From NCBI GenBank assembly GCA_964625145.1, contig CAZVAQ010000028.1, positions 1 to 31,455 of the forward strand: a DNA stretch of 31,455 bases, written 5' to 3'. Positions 23,586 to 31,455 of the stretch are shown piece by piece. A program made the position numbers and the translations under genes. The stretch is from CAYTRP01 sp964625145 (GTDB lineage: Bacteria > Sumerlaeota > Sumerlaeia > SLMS01 > JAHLLQ01). Under the pieces are notes generated by a model, which did no database searches, was not told the origin of the DNA, and saw nothing but the letters and a program-made list of their open reading frames with translations. Numbering within the stretch: the first letter of the stretch is position 1; the number at the start of each line of letters is the position of its first letter.

Positions 23586-26270
23586 TTATTCCGTGTGTCG
23601 CGCCGAACCACCGGCAACGAGCTCCGAACCCTGATCCGGGGCCGATTCGTCCAGCCCCTGAAGCGTCACTTCAACCGGACCCTGCAGCGCTCCCGCGTTG
23701 AAGGACCCATAGGTTCCCGCCGCCAGATACACCGTCCCCCTCGCCGGCCCGCGCGAGACCTTGACTGCCACCTTCGCCCGGGGTCCCCCGGCGGTGAGGA
23801 TCGCGAACTGGCCGTCCTTCTGGCCCATCTCCGCCACATCCGCCGGGTGCACCTCGAGGAAGGCCTTCGGCAGCAGCACGTCGGCGATGATGGCACGGTC
23901 GGCGAAGTAGCCCCGGCCGGAGATGTGCGTGCCCCAAGTGAGGATCAAATCCCCCTGAGGGGCGGCTGGCGCCTCGGTCTTTGCCGGCAGGGCAACCTTC
24001 GAGGCGTCTCCCCGCAGGCGCAGGCCGTCGGTGCGGTAGCTTCCCGGGTTGTAGGCCGTGGCGCGATTGCGGGCCTGGCTGGTCTGGGGGCGCTGGGCGT
24101 AGTGGGCCGCGTTGCTGCTCCCTTCCAGTTCCAGATCCTTGAGCGTGGCCTGCGACTGTGGAGCGATGAGCGCGCGGGTCAGCGCCCAGCATTCTTCGGC
24201 GGTCTCGCCGCCGAAGTCCGCCACACCGGCGGCGCGGCCCAGACCCGACAGGATCTGCCAGCCTTCGCGGCTGTCGCCCTTGGGCGATTCGGCTTGTTTC
24301 AGCAATGCCACGGCACCTTCCACATCGGCCATGACGCCATTGCGCTCAATATTTGTGGCCAGGGCCAGTTGCACCGAGGCGTGCTCGGAGTAGGCACTGG
24401 TGAATGGATCGCAGATGACCAGTGAGTCGAGGTGCGCCAAGGCATGAAGCACCCGATCCTGGTTGGGGAAATGAGACAGCGCGTCGGCGCCGACGAGGAG
24501 CAGACCGCGCACGCGTCCGGACTCGATGGCGTCGATCAAATCGTGACCGGCGATGCCATTGGCGCCGGGCTCGGCGCCAACCGCATGCAGGCCCACGGCG
24601 TTGCGCGCGGTGACGGCGGGGATATAACCCCACGCATCACCCAGCGACCGGCGCAGGCGAATGGCAGCGGGGACCTCGCTCGGCGCGTACAGCGCCTTGA
24701 AGTCCTCGAGCCCCTGAACGATCAAGCCGCGCCCGGCGCCCTTGAGGAGTTCCACGAGGTTTTGGGCTACGGACTGTTCGACGTGAAGTGCAGACGCGAG
24801 ATCACCGACGTTGCCGGAGGAAACCGCCGCGGCCAGCTTGTCCATCACTTCCGCGGTCTGACCCGGGCGAACATGGAAACGTTCGGCGGCATGGTCGGCG
24901 ATGTACGGATCGTGGTGGTGACCGATCAGGACGATCTTCTTCTCCAGTCGGCGTCCGAGTTCCTGGATGCGCAGCGCAAGCACGGGCGTTTGCGCGACCA
25001 GATTGCCGCCGATGACAACGACGACGTCGGGGTCGTATTCGAGGTCACCGTCCGCAGCGTCAAGCGCGAGGCTGACCGCGTCGGCCGCCGCGCGCGTGGC
25101 GAACATGGTGCGCCAATCGATGTTCTCGGTTCCAAGGATCTCACGGGCGAAACGCGCGGCGAGGTGGGCCTCTTCCAGCGTCAGGCGCGAGCCCAACGCG
25201 ACGGCCACCGACTCGGCGCCGGAGGCATTCTTCACGCCGAGCAGCTCGCGCGCGGCCGTGGAGACGGCGTCCTGGAACGACGTGGGGGCGAGGGTTCCTC
25301 CGCGACGAACCTTCATGTCATCGGTGCGCGAATCATGGAAACCATAGTCGCTGCCAAAGCGACCCTGGTTGCAGATGAACTCCTCGGTATCCTCGTTGAT
25401 GGTGAACTCCGCATGGCGCTTCCGCGAAGGAGGCGTCGTGCGATAGAGCTTTCCGTTGCGGGTCCACGCGGTGACCTTGCAGCCGGCCGAGCAACCATCG
25501 CAGGTGGTCTGCGTCTGCTTGAGTTCCCACGGACGCGCCTTGAAGCGGTAGGGCTTGCTGGTGAGGCAACCGACCGGGCACAGGTCGATCACATTGCCGG
25601 AGAAGATGTTGGAGACGGGCCCTTGGCCAAACGTGCCGATGTAGTTCCCGTCGCCACGATCGAACACACCCATCAGGTGCTCGCCGCCGACTTCATCGCA
25701 GAAGCGCACACAACGCGTGCACATGATGCAACGGTTGCGCTCGATGTCGATGAGGGGGTCGGCCTGCGGCTTGATGAACTTGCGCTTCTTGTCGACCATG
25801 CGCGTGTGGGGCGTGCCGTACTCCATGCTGTAGCGCTGGAGCTGGCACTCGCCGCCGCGGTCGCAGATGGGGCAGTCCAGCGGATGGTTGACGAGCAGGA
25901 ACTCCATCATCCACTCGCGGCTCTGCTTGGCGATCTCGCTCTCGGTGCGCACGACCATGCCCGGGGCGACGTGGGTCTGGCAGGCGATCACCGGCTTGGG
26001 GGACTTCTCCAGTTCCACCAGGCACAGACGGCAGTTGCCCGCAATGGACAACGCCGGGTGCCAGCAATAGTGCGGCACATACACGTCCTCGCGGTGGCAG
26101 ACGTCGATGATGGACTCCCCCTTGCGCGCTTTCACTTCGCGACCGTTCAGGGAGAAGGTCACGACCTCGCTCTCGGGCAGGTTGTCCAGAGTCTCCATCA
26201 CCTGGCGTGCAGGGGGCGGATAGACAATCGTGGCTCCGGTGCCGGGTGCTTGAAGAGGGGGCTTGCTCAT
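23586..26270 (-). CDS. nuoG: NADH-quinone oxidoreductase subunit G
   Basis: The 894-residue iron-sulfur backbone of the NADH module. From the N-terminus: 2Fe-2S N1b (Cys69, 80, 83, 97); N5 with its histidine ligand (His129, Cys133, 136, 142); N4 (Cys181, 184, 187 and Cys231); then CDGCSAGC plus a distant cysteine (Cys257, 260, 264, 300), the ligand set of cluster N7, which only some bacterial NuoG proteins keep. A molybdopterin-oxidoreductase-like domain follows (about 305-880), as usual without cofactor function. AAGGA nine bases before ATG supports the start, which gives about 30 extra residues before the ferredoxin domain. It is preceded by a 258-bp space after nuoF that holds a small ORF. 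Confidence 0.97.
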   Translation of the reverse strand: MSKPPLQAPGTGATIVYPPPARQVMETLDNLPESEVVTFSLNGREVKARKGESIIDVCHREDVYVPHYCWHPALSIAGNCRLCLVELEKSPKPVIACQTHVAPGMVVRTESEIAKQSREWMMEFLLVNHPLDCPICDRGGECQLQRYSMEYGTPHTRMVDKKRKFIKPQADPLIDIERNRCIMCTRCVRFCDEVGGEHLMGVFDRGDGNYIGTFGQGPVSNIFSGNVIDLCPVGCLTSKPYRFKARPWELKQTQTTCDGCSAGCKVTAWTRNGKLYRTTPPSRKRHAEFTINEDTEEFICNQGRFGSDYGFHDSRTDDMKVRRGGTLAPTSFQDAVSTAARELLGVKNASGAESVAVALGSRLTLEEAHLAARFAREILGTENIDWRTMFATRAAADAVSLALDAADGDLEYDPDVVVVIGGNLVAQTPVLALRIQELGRRLEKKIVLIGHHHDPYIADHAAERFHVRPGQTAEVMDKLAAAVSSGNVGDLASALHVEQSVAQNLVELLKGAGRGLIVQGLEDFKALYAPSEVPAAIRLRRSLGDAWGYIPAVTARNAVGLHAVGAEPGANGIAGHDLIDAIESGRVRGLLLVGADALSHFPNQDRVLHALAHLDSLVICDPFTSAYSEHASVQLALATNIERNGVMADVEGAVALLKQAESPKGDSREGWQILSGLGRAAGVADFGGETAEECWALTRALIAPQSQATLKDLELEGSSNAAHYAQRPQTSQARNRATAYNPGSYRTDGLRLRGDASKVALPAKTEAPAAPQGDLILTWGTHISGRGYFADRAIIADVLLPKAFLEVHPADVAEMGQKDGQFAILTAGGPRAKVAVKVSRGPARGTVYLAAGTYGSFNAGALQGPVEVTLQGLDESAPDQGSELVAGGSARHTE

Positions 26271-26326
26271 GAGGTTGAATCCTTGGTCGTTGGTACTGCC
26301 TGCTGTAAACGCCCGGCCGATCTCAC

Positions 26327-26494
26327 TCAGCTGGCGCGGTGAAAGAACTCCATGTTGTCAAACCCCGCTGAACCGGGCGGCACAAACTTCATTCCCGACG
26401 AGCGCACAAAATCGCGCAGCGACGCGGCAACGCTCCATGCCCGCCGGATGTCGCCGGCAAGGCTGCTCATTCGCCCTGTCAGTGCGCCTGCCAT
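26327..26494 (-). CDS. Possible small protein (55 aa) between nuoF and nuoG
   Basis: An ATG at 26494 with AGGAG four bases upstream opens a 55-codon frame ending TGA, inside the 258-bp nuoF-nuoG space and in the operon direction. Third codon positions are mostly G or C, as in neighbours. The peptide is basic in the first half (SSLAGDIRRAWSVAASLRDF) and ends DNMEFFHRAS. It has no membrane helix, cysteine or known motif. It may be a real operon member or a chance frame; no family is recognised. The frame can be extended upstream to 26551, into nuoF, but that start has no ribosome site. Confidence 0.42.
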   Translation of the reverse strand: MAGALTGRMSSLAGDIRRAWSVAASLRDFVRSSGMKFVPPGSAGFDNMEFFHRAS

Positions 26495-26528
26495 TTCACT
26501 CCTGTCCGATCCATTCTTGCCGCCGGAA

Positions 26529-27896
26529 TCAAAGCACCGGCATCTTCTCAAACCGCTCGTTCACAAATCGCCCGTTGCTCATCCAATGGCGCTTGTTCTC
26601 GTAGGGGCACTTCTTCAGGCGGATGTGCTCCTCGAACTCCTCGCGGAACTGCATGAGGGCGGATCCAACCGGCCATGCCGCCGCGTCGCCAAGCGCGCAG
26701 ATCGACTTGCCGCTGATCATGCCGCTTCCCGGCTTTCCTTCGCCGGCGATGGAGTACAACGTGTCGAGGTCTTGGGGAAGTCCTTCGCCCTTCTCAATGC
26801 GGCGCAGGATCTTGTGCATCCACGCCGAACCTTCGCGACAGGGGGTGCACTGGCCGCATGATTCGTGATGATAAAAGTGTGAAAGGTTCGCAACAGCCCA
26901 GACAGGGCAAACCGTGTGGTCACAGACCATGACGGCCGACGACCCAAGCATCGATCCGGCCGCCGCCACGCCTTCGTGGCTCATGGGAATGTCGATCTGG
27001 TGCGGCTTCAACCACGGCACCGATGACCCGCCCGGGATGACGAACTTCAGGTCGTGATCATTGCGAATGCCGCCGCAAATGTCATAGATGAGCTGCTTCA
27101 GCGTCACCGTTGGAGGAAGCTCGTAAACGCCCGGCCGCTTTACATGGCCGGAGACGGAGTACAGCCGCAGACCGGTGGTGCGCTCGTGGACCCACTTCTT
27201 GAACCAGTCGGCACCATTACGCAGTATAAATGGGACGTCGATGATTGTCTCAACGTTGTTTACGACAGTTGGCTTCGCGTAAAGTCCCGCCACCGCCGGG
27301 AAGGGCGGCTTCAGCTTGGGATAGCCGCGGTAGCCTTCAAGGCTGGTGATGAGGGCTGTTTCCTCGCCGCAGATGTACGCTCCCCCGCCGCGGTGCACGA
27401 CCAGATCGAGGTTCTTCCCCTGAATCCCGAAGATGTTCTTGCCGAGATAGCCCTTCTCGTATGCCTCGTCGACGGCCTGCTGCAGGATCTTCGCGGCCTT
27501 GTAATACTCGCCGCGGATGTAGATGAACGCCTGTTCACTCTCCAACGCCTGGCAACTGCAGATGACGCCTTCGATGAGTGTGTGAGGGCGCTGCTCCATC
27601 AGCGGGCGGTCCTTGCACGTGCCCGGCTCGGACTCGTCAGCGTTCACGCATAGATAGCGCGGGTAGACGCCCTTGGGGAGGAAGCCCCACTTCATGCCCG
27701 TGGGGAATCCGGCACCACCACGGCCGCGAAGGCCCGACTCCTTCACCTCGTTGATGATCGCGGCGGGCTCCATGGACAGCGCCTTTCGGGCGACTTCATA
27801 GCCGCCGCCGCGCTCATAGTCGGCGATCCACTCGGTCTCATCCCTCTCGATGTTGGGGAGGAGGACTCTTTCAAACTCTGGCGCTTCGACACTCAT
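26529..27896 (-). CDS. nuoF: NADH-quinone oxidoreductase subunit F (FMN- and NADH-binding)
   Basis: The 455-residue catalytic subunit that oxidises NADH. GLRGRGGAGFPTGMKW (55-70) and NADESEPGTCKDR (85-97) bind FMN and nucleotide. HRGGGAYICGEETAL (168-182) is the family NADH/FMN loop. ESCGQCTPCREG gives Cys347, 350 and 353, and with Cys400 (SICALGD) they hold 4Fe-4S cluster N3. The ATG at 27896 with AGGAG six bases before it is preferred over an in-frame ATG at 27941, which would overlap nuoE. The gap to nuoE is 35 bp. Confidence 0.97.
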   Translation of the reverse strand: MSVEAPEFERVLLPNIERDETEWIADYERGGGYEVARKALSMEPAAIINEVKESGLRGRGGAGFPTGMKWGFLPKGVYPRYLCVNADESEPGTCKDRPLMEQRPHTLIEGVICSCQALESEQAFIYIRGEYYKAAKILQQAVDEAYEKGYLGKNIFGIQGKNLDLVVHRGGGAYICGEETALITSLEGYRGYPKLKPPFPAVAGLYAKPTVVNNVETIIDVPFILRNGADWFKKWVHERTTGLRLYSVSGHVKRPGVYELPPTVTLKQLIYDICGGIRNDHDLKFVIPGGSSVPWLKPHQIDIPMSHEGVAAAGSMLGSSAVMVCDHTVCPVWAVANLSHFYHHESCGQCTPCREGSAWMHKILRRIEKGEGLPQDLDTLYSIAGEGKPGSGMISGKSICALGDAAAWPVGSALMQFREEFEEHIRLKKCPYENKRHWMSNGRFVNERFEKMPVL

Positions 27897-27931
27897 GGAA
27901 GGCTCCTGGAAATCTGCCGCAGTCGTGCGAC

Positions 27932-28405
27932 TCAGCGGCACTCCGCCAGCACCGCATCGAGCGATTCAGGCGTCAAATTACCGACCAGCGTCTCGTTCAA
28001 AAGCATCGCCGGCGCGATGGAGCACGCCCCGATGCATTCCACATACTCGAGTGAGAAGCGCCCGTCCGCGGTCACCTTGTTCTTCTCGATGCCATACTTC
28101 TCGCGCAGGTACTCGGCCGCCTCCATCGATCCGCAAATCGCGCAGGCCAGCGTGTCGCACATGGCGATGTGATACTTGCCGACGGGTTTCTGGTGGAACA
28201 TCGTGTAGAAGGAGACGACCTCGTACACCTCGGCGGTGGTGCACTCCAGGATCTCGGCCACCTCGCGCATGGCATCCTGCGGCACCCATCCGAGCTTCTG
28301 CTGCACGATCCAAAGGATCGGCAGCATCCCCGAGCGGCGACTCGGGTACTTGGCGAGGATCTTCTCGATGCGGTCCAGATCGTCCTTCAGTATTTCGATC
28401 ATCAT
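27932..28405 (-). CDS. nuoE: NADH-quinone oxidoreductase subunit E (2Fe-2S)
   Basis: A 157-residue thioredoxin-like-fold ferredoxin of the NADH module. Cluster N1a ligands are Cys83 and Cys88 (CDTLAC) and Cys124 and Cys128 (CIGACSIAP), with the standard C-x4-C and C-x3-C spacing. The N-terminal helical part (AKYPSRRSGMLPILWIVQQKLGWVP) is typical. Two consecutive ATG codons begin the frame, and an AAGGTGAG purine tract precedes them; the second ATG (28402) has the better spacing. The product is unaffected in practice. Confidence 0.97.
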   Translation of the reverse strand: MMIEILKDDLDRIEKILAKYPSRRSGMLPILWIVQQKLGWVPQDAMREVAEILECTTAEVYEVVSFYTMFHQKPVGKYHIAMCDTLACAICGSMEAAEYLREKYGIEKNKVTADGRFSLEYVECIGACSIAPAMLLNETLVGNLTPESLDAVLAECR

Positions 28406-28478
28406 CTCACCTTAAGGTTGGTGCATTCAGAGTCGGCTGCCTGTGAACAGCATGCGATCGATCGCGGGGCGCCGGGCC

Positions 28479-29687
28479 TCAACGGTCCACTTCACCCATG
28501 ACGGGATCGAGGCTGGCGATGATGGCCACCTCGTCGGCCAGCATCTCTCCGCGGCTCATGGGATCGAGGCCGTGGAGGTTCACAAAGCTTGGGCTGCGGA
28601 TGCCAAGCCGATAGGCGCGCGGGCCACCGTCGGCGACGAGGTAGAATCCCAGCTCGCCCTTCGGACCTTCGATCGAGTGGTAGACCTCACCCGGGGGAAC
28701 CTTGATCCCTTCCGAAGCCAGCAGGAAGTGATGGATGAGGTCCTCCATCGAGTTCTTCACGTTGTCCTTCGGCGGGAAGATCACCTTCGGATTATCAATG
28801 TTGACCGGCTCATCCTTGAGCTCTTCCAGCTTGTCGAGGCACTGGTAGCAGATCTTCCACGCCTCGCGCATCTCGCGCATGCGCACCGTGTAGCGAGCGT
28901 AGCAGTCGCCGGCGGTCTCGATCGGGACCTCGAACTTGACCTTGTCATAGGCCAGGTATGGCGTGTCGCGGCGGATGTCCCAATTGACGCCTGACCCACG
29001 GGCGGCGGGTCCGCTGATGCCAAGGCTGATGGCGTCCTCGCGCGACAACAGGCCGACGCCTTCCATGCGCTGCACGAAGATTTCATTCTCGTTCAGCATG
29101 ATTTCCATCTCATCCTGGACCTTGAGGTAGTTGTCCAGGAAGTTGCGAACGCGGTCGCGCCATTGCGGATAATCGCCCCGAAGCACGCCGCCAACGCGCA
29201 TGTAGGAGACGGTGAAACGCGCGCCGGAGATGAACTCGAAGATGTCGTAGATCTTTTCGCGCTCGGTGAAGCCCCACATGAAGACCGTCATGGCACCAAG
29301 CTCGAGCGCGCTTGTGCCCACCCACAACAAGTGGGCGGAAATGCGGGCAAGCTCGCACAGGAGCATGCGCAGGTACTTGCAGCGCTCGGTGATCTGCAGA
29401 TCCAGCGCCTTCTCCACCGTCATCACGTAGCCGGTGTTGTTGCTCATCGGCGCCAGATAGTCCATCCGGTCCGTGTAGGGGATGAACTGGTGGTAGGTCT
29501 TGAACTCGGCGTGCTTTTCCTTGGCGCGGTGCAGATAGCCAAGGACGGGAGTGACGCGATGAATCGTCTCGCCTTCCAGCTCGAGGATGAGGCGGAGCAC
29601 CCCGTGGGTGGAGGGGTGCTGAGGACCCATGTTCAGGGTCATCGCCTCCATGTTGGCGTAGGTTTGTTCGACGACGCGAGTGGCCAT
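28479..29687 (-). CDS. nuoD: NADH-quinone oxidoreductase subunit D (49 kDa type)
   Basis: A 402-residue subunit forming the quinone pocket, related to NiFe-hydrogenase large subunits but without the metal site. The quinone-binding residues correspond to His28 (GPQHPSTHG) and Tyr77 (YTDRMDY). Other family blocks are VLGYLHRAKEKHAE, LLWVGTSALELGAMTVFMWGF, GPAARGSG and the final DPVMGEVDR. The start at 29687 is chosen because AGGAG lies seven bases upstream; an in-frame ATG at 29738 would add 17 residues but lacks a ribosome site. NuoC and NuoD are separate genes here. Confidence 0.97.
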   Translation of the reverse strand: MATRVVEQTYANMEAMTLNMGPQHPSTHGVLRLILELEGETIHRVTPVLGYLHRAKEKHAEFKTYHQFIPYTDRMDYLAPMSNNTGYVMTVEKALDLQITERCKYLRMLLCELARISAHLLWVGTSALELGAMTVFMWGFTEREKIYDIFEFISGARFTVSYMRVGGVLRGDYPQWRDRVRNFLDNYLKVQDEMEIMLNENEIFVQRMEGVGLLSREDAISLGISGPAARGSGVNWDIRRDTPYLAYDKVKFEVPIETAGDCYARYTVRMREMREAWKICYQCLDKLEELKDEPVNIDNPKVIFPPKDNVKNSMEDLIHHFLLASEGIKVPPGEVYHSIEGPKGELGFYLVADGGPRAYRLGIRSPSFVNLHGLDPMSRGEMLADEVAIIASLDPVMGEVDR

Positions 29688-29741
29688 GGATGCTCCTGGC
29701 GCGAAGCGGTTGGCGGCCGCCCCTGCGCGCTTGCTCATTGG

Positions 29742-30314
29742 TCAGATGTCGGAATCCTGCACGCGAATGCGGGGGATCAGGTTCTTCGGCTCTCCGGCGT
29801 GCGGATCGGTGGATCGCTTGAAATAGAAGCTCTTCACGCCGCCCAGGGGGAAGTCCTTGCGCAGCGGATGGCCCTCCCAATCGTCCGGCATGAGGATACG
29901 GCGCAGGTCCGGGTGCCCCTTGAAGATGACCCCGAACATGTCAAAGGCTTCCCGCTCCATGAAGTTGGCGGACTGCCACAGGCTGTAGACCGAGTCGATG
30001 GTGGGATCCTCCTCGGGCACGGCCGCACGCACGCGAACGCGGTGTTTCAGATCCGTCGAGTACAGGTTGTACGCGGCATCATAGCGCGGCACGCGGTTGA
30101 GCGCCATGTAGTCCACGCAGGTGACGTAGCTGAGGAAGTTGAACCGGAAGCCCGGATCGTCCCGAAGCAACCCCATGACGGGGAGCAACACTTCGCGGTC
30201 GATGACGATGGTGATTTCCCCATGATCCACGATGAACTCGCGGACCTGTTCGCCGAACTTTTCGCGGAGCTTGTTCGTCAGCAGGCTCTTGAGTGCGTCC
30301 AAGTCAACTGCCAT
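29742..30314 (-). CDS. nuoC: NADH-quinone oxidoreductase subunit C (30 kDa type)
   Basis: A 190-residue peripheral-arm subunit without cofactors, bracing NuoD. The family signature is clear at EREAFDMFGVIFKGHPDLRR followed by ILMPDDWEGHPLRKDFPLGG. The N-terminal half (FNFLSYVTCVDY) and length are ordinary. It lies 63 bp after nuoB and 54 bp before the chosen nuoD start. Confidence 0.97.
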   Translation of the reverse strand: MAVDLDALKSLLTNKLREKFGEQVREFIVDHGEITIVIDREVLLPVMGLLRDDPGFRFNFLSYVTCVDYMALNRVPRYDAAYNLYSTDLKHRVRVRAAVPEEDPTIDSVYSLWQSANFMEREAFDMFGVIFKGHPDLRRILMPDDWEGHPLRKDFPLGGVKSFYFKRSTDPHAGEPKNLIPRIRVQDSDI

Positions 30315-30377
30315 GCCGTGCGGGATCCTTTCCAGCCTGTCGGCCCGCCATCGTGATGGGGGCGCTCGGGAAAAACA

Positions 30378-30905
30378 TCACTCGAAGAGGTAGACCGGCT
30401 CTTGGCGCACCTTCTTCTGAAGTTGCATGATGCCATAGATCAGGGCTTCCGGGCGCGGCGGGCAGCCGGGAACGTAGACGTCCACGGGCACCACTTCGTC
30501 AACGCCCTGCAGCACGCTGTACACGTTGTACATTCCGCCGCAGGAGGAACACGCGCCCATGGCGATGACCCACTTGGGCTCCATCATCTGGTCATAGATG
30601 CGGCGCACGACGGGGGCCATCTTCTTGGTGACGGTACCAGCAACGATCATGAGGTCAGCCTGACGCGGGGACGGGCGGAACACCTCCGACCCAAACCGCG
30701 ACAGGTCATACCGCGAAGCCGCCGTACCCATCATCTCGATGGCACAACAGGACAACCCCATCATGACCGGCCAGATCGAGTTCCGGCGGCAATAGCCGAT
30801 GGCCTCGCTCAGCGTCTTGGTCAGCGCGTTTTCCGGCGCCTGGATGGTGGTGACGCCCTCCTGGACACCCTCGCGGGTTCCCGGGCGATCGATAACTAGT
30901 TCCAT
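30378..30905 (-). CDS. nuoB: NADH-quinone oxidoreductase subunit B (cluster N2)
   Basis: A 175-residue subunit holding the terminal cluster N2 that reduces quinone. Ligands are the tandem Cys53-Cys54 (LSCCAIEMM), Cys119 (GACSSCGG) and Cys148 (VPGCPPRPE). The ATG at 30905 has GGGAG seven bases before it and lies inside the end of nuoA (10-bp overlap); an ATG 7 codons upstream lacks such a site. The N-terminus (about 30 residues) before the conserved part is variable, as in the family. Confidence 0.97.
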   Translation of the reverse strand: MELVIDRPGTREGVQEGVTTIQAPENALTKTLSEAIGYCRRNSIWPVMMGLSCCAIEMMGTAASRYDLSRFGSEVFRPSPRQADLMIVAGTVTKKMAPVVRRIYDQMMEPKWVIAMGACSSCGGMYNVYSVLQGVDEVVPVDVYVPGCPPRPEALIYGIMQLQKKVRQEPVYLFE

Positions 30906-31303
30906 GTCAACGCTCCCTTTTTCCACTCATACAGCAGGCCCACGAACAGGATGATCATGTAAATGCCCATGAGCGCCATGGAGAAGGGCACGAAACCGGG
31001 CACACCAGCATTGGCACGCATACTCAGTGCCCAAGCGATGATGTAGACGACTTCCATGTCAAACAGGAGGAAAAGCAGGCCGACCATGTAGAACCGGACG
31101 CTGAACTGGCTGCGGGCGCTGCCGATGGTGGGCACGCCGCACTCATAGGGCTCGAGCTTGACAGGGTTGGGGCGCCGGCGCCCCAGCACCCAGCTCAGGA
31201 TCAGGTTCACCACCGCAAAACCAATGGCGATGACCAGCATGACGAGGACAGGTAGATACGCCTCGTTCAGGGGTGTTGACGCGAGAAGGGATGTCGGGCT
31301 CAT
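30896..31303 (-). CDS. nuoA: NADH-quinone oxidoreductase subunit A
   Basis: A 135-residue membrane subunit with three transmembrane helices. The conserved loop with KLEPYECGVP and the block SVRFYMVGLLFLLFDMEVVY mark the family; the loop cysteine (YECGVP) faces the quinone channel. It is the first gene of the nuo operon. The ribosome site is weak (GGAA about 5 nt upstream). A palindrome and possible promoter lie in the 152 bp before it. Confidence 0.97.
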   Translation of the reverse strand: MSPTSLLASTPLNEAYLPVLVMLVIAIGFAVVNLILSWVLGRRRPNPVKLEPYECGVPTIGSARSQFSVRFYMVGLLFLLFDMEVVYIIAWALSMRANAGVPGFVPFSMALMGIYMIILFVGLLYEWKKGALTWN

Positions 31304-31323
31304 GGATTCCGTGAATGGCTGGG

Positions 31324-31343
31324 TTTGTGAATGCTTTCACAAA
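31324..31343. promoter_or_regulatory. CRP/FNR-type palindrome before nuoA
   Basis: TTTGTGAA (31324-31331) and TTCACAAA (31336-31343) form a perfect inverted repeat with a 4-nt centre. Read as half-sites it is TGTGA-N6-TCACA, the consensus spacing of CRP-family regulators. Its centre is about 30 bp before the nuoA start and downstream of the candidate promoter at 31353-31381. A bound protein there would be expected to repress or modulate rather than activate. An RNA hairpin in the leader is the alternative reading. Confidence 0.55.
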
Positions 31344-31352
31344 GTCGCGAGA

Positions 31353-31381
31353 CGTAAAGGGCCCCAGTTCCATGCCGTCAA
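31353..31381 (-). promoter_or_regulatory. Candidate sigma70-type promoter of the nuo operon
   Basis: On the minus strand TTGACG (31376-31381; five of six consensus bases) is followed by a 17-nt spacer and TTTACG (31353-31358; three of six). Transcription would begin near 31346, about 43 bp before the nuoA start, at the edge of the palindrome. The rest of the upstream sequence to the window end shows no gene. Confidence 0.35.
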
Positions 31382-31455
31382 CCCCAAACCACGGAGCCCC
31401 AGCGGCCGCATCCCCAAACGGTCGAATCTTTCCATTGAGCAGCCGGTGGCATCGC

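Noticed and set aside
24432..26342. 636-codon open frame on the plus strand opposite nuoG
   Set aside because: It mirrors the conserved nuoG frame in GC-rich DNA; the translation is a low-complexity Gly/Ala/Arg/Asp-rich string without family motifs.
28454..28465. GCGATCGATCGC palindrome between nuoD and nuoE
   Set aside because: A short GATC-type palindrome of low information; no sign that it is more than chance in an intra-operon spacer.

Overview
The window is one GC-rich piece of a bacterial chromosome, interrupted by a 100-N scaffold gap at 1866-1965. The lipoprotein signal, the many integral membrane proteins and the complete 14-subunit respiratory complex I suggest a Gram-negative, respiring bacterium. 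The phylum cannot be fixed from sequence alone. The heptamer-like 'AAGGATAAAGG' repeats beside the gap and the large membrane protein with a DUF6798-like tail would fit a planctomycete-like or Sumerlaeota/Hydrogenedentota-like lineage, but that is a guess. No tRNA, rRNA, CRISPR array, transposase or integrase was found, and no intergenic stretch exceeds 300 bases.

Left part (1-7.6 kb, mostly housekeeping): nusA (+) behind a strong GC-rich hairpin; the gap; a TPR-like protein truncated by the gap; and a glutamine amidotransferase of the TrpG/PabA type. Convergent to these is a three-gene minus-strand operon: rpmG (zinc-free type L33), a TroA/ZnuA-like lipoprotein, and gluQ. The visible zinc ligands are missing in all three products. 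Divergent from rpmG is a TSUP-family permease, which converges on prmA.

Middle (7.7-14.1 kb, plus strand): a membrane-anchored metallophosphoesterase with an altered first metal motif, a large polytopic membrane protein with visibly lower GC, a family 2 glycosyltransferase with two C-terminal membrane helices, and a GT-C-like polytopic glycosyltransferase overlapping it by ATGA. The last two look like a lipid-linked sugar transfer pair.

Right part (14.1-31.3 kb, minus strand): one long operon encoding all 14 subunits of NADH:quinone oxidoreductase in the order nuoA-B-C-D-E-F-(small ORF)-G-H-I-J-K-N-(small gene)-L-M, followed by an FmdB-like protein. All NADH-module subunits (E, F, G) and all iron-sulfur ligands, including those for the extra N7 cluster in NuoG, are present, so this should be a full NADH-oxidising, ion-pumping complex I. 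Peculiarities are nuoN placed ahead of nuoL, an uncharacterised 95-residue soluble protein between nuoN and nuoL, a possible 55-residue ORF between nuoF and nuoG, and an enlarged hydrophilic loop in NuoN. Upstream of nuoA lie a plausible sigma70-type promoter and a perfect CRP/FNR-type palindrome (TGTGA-N6-TCACA).
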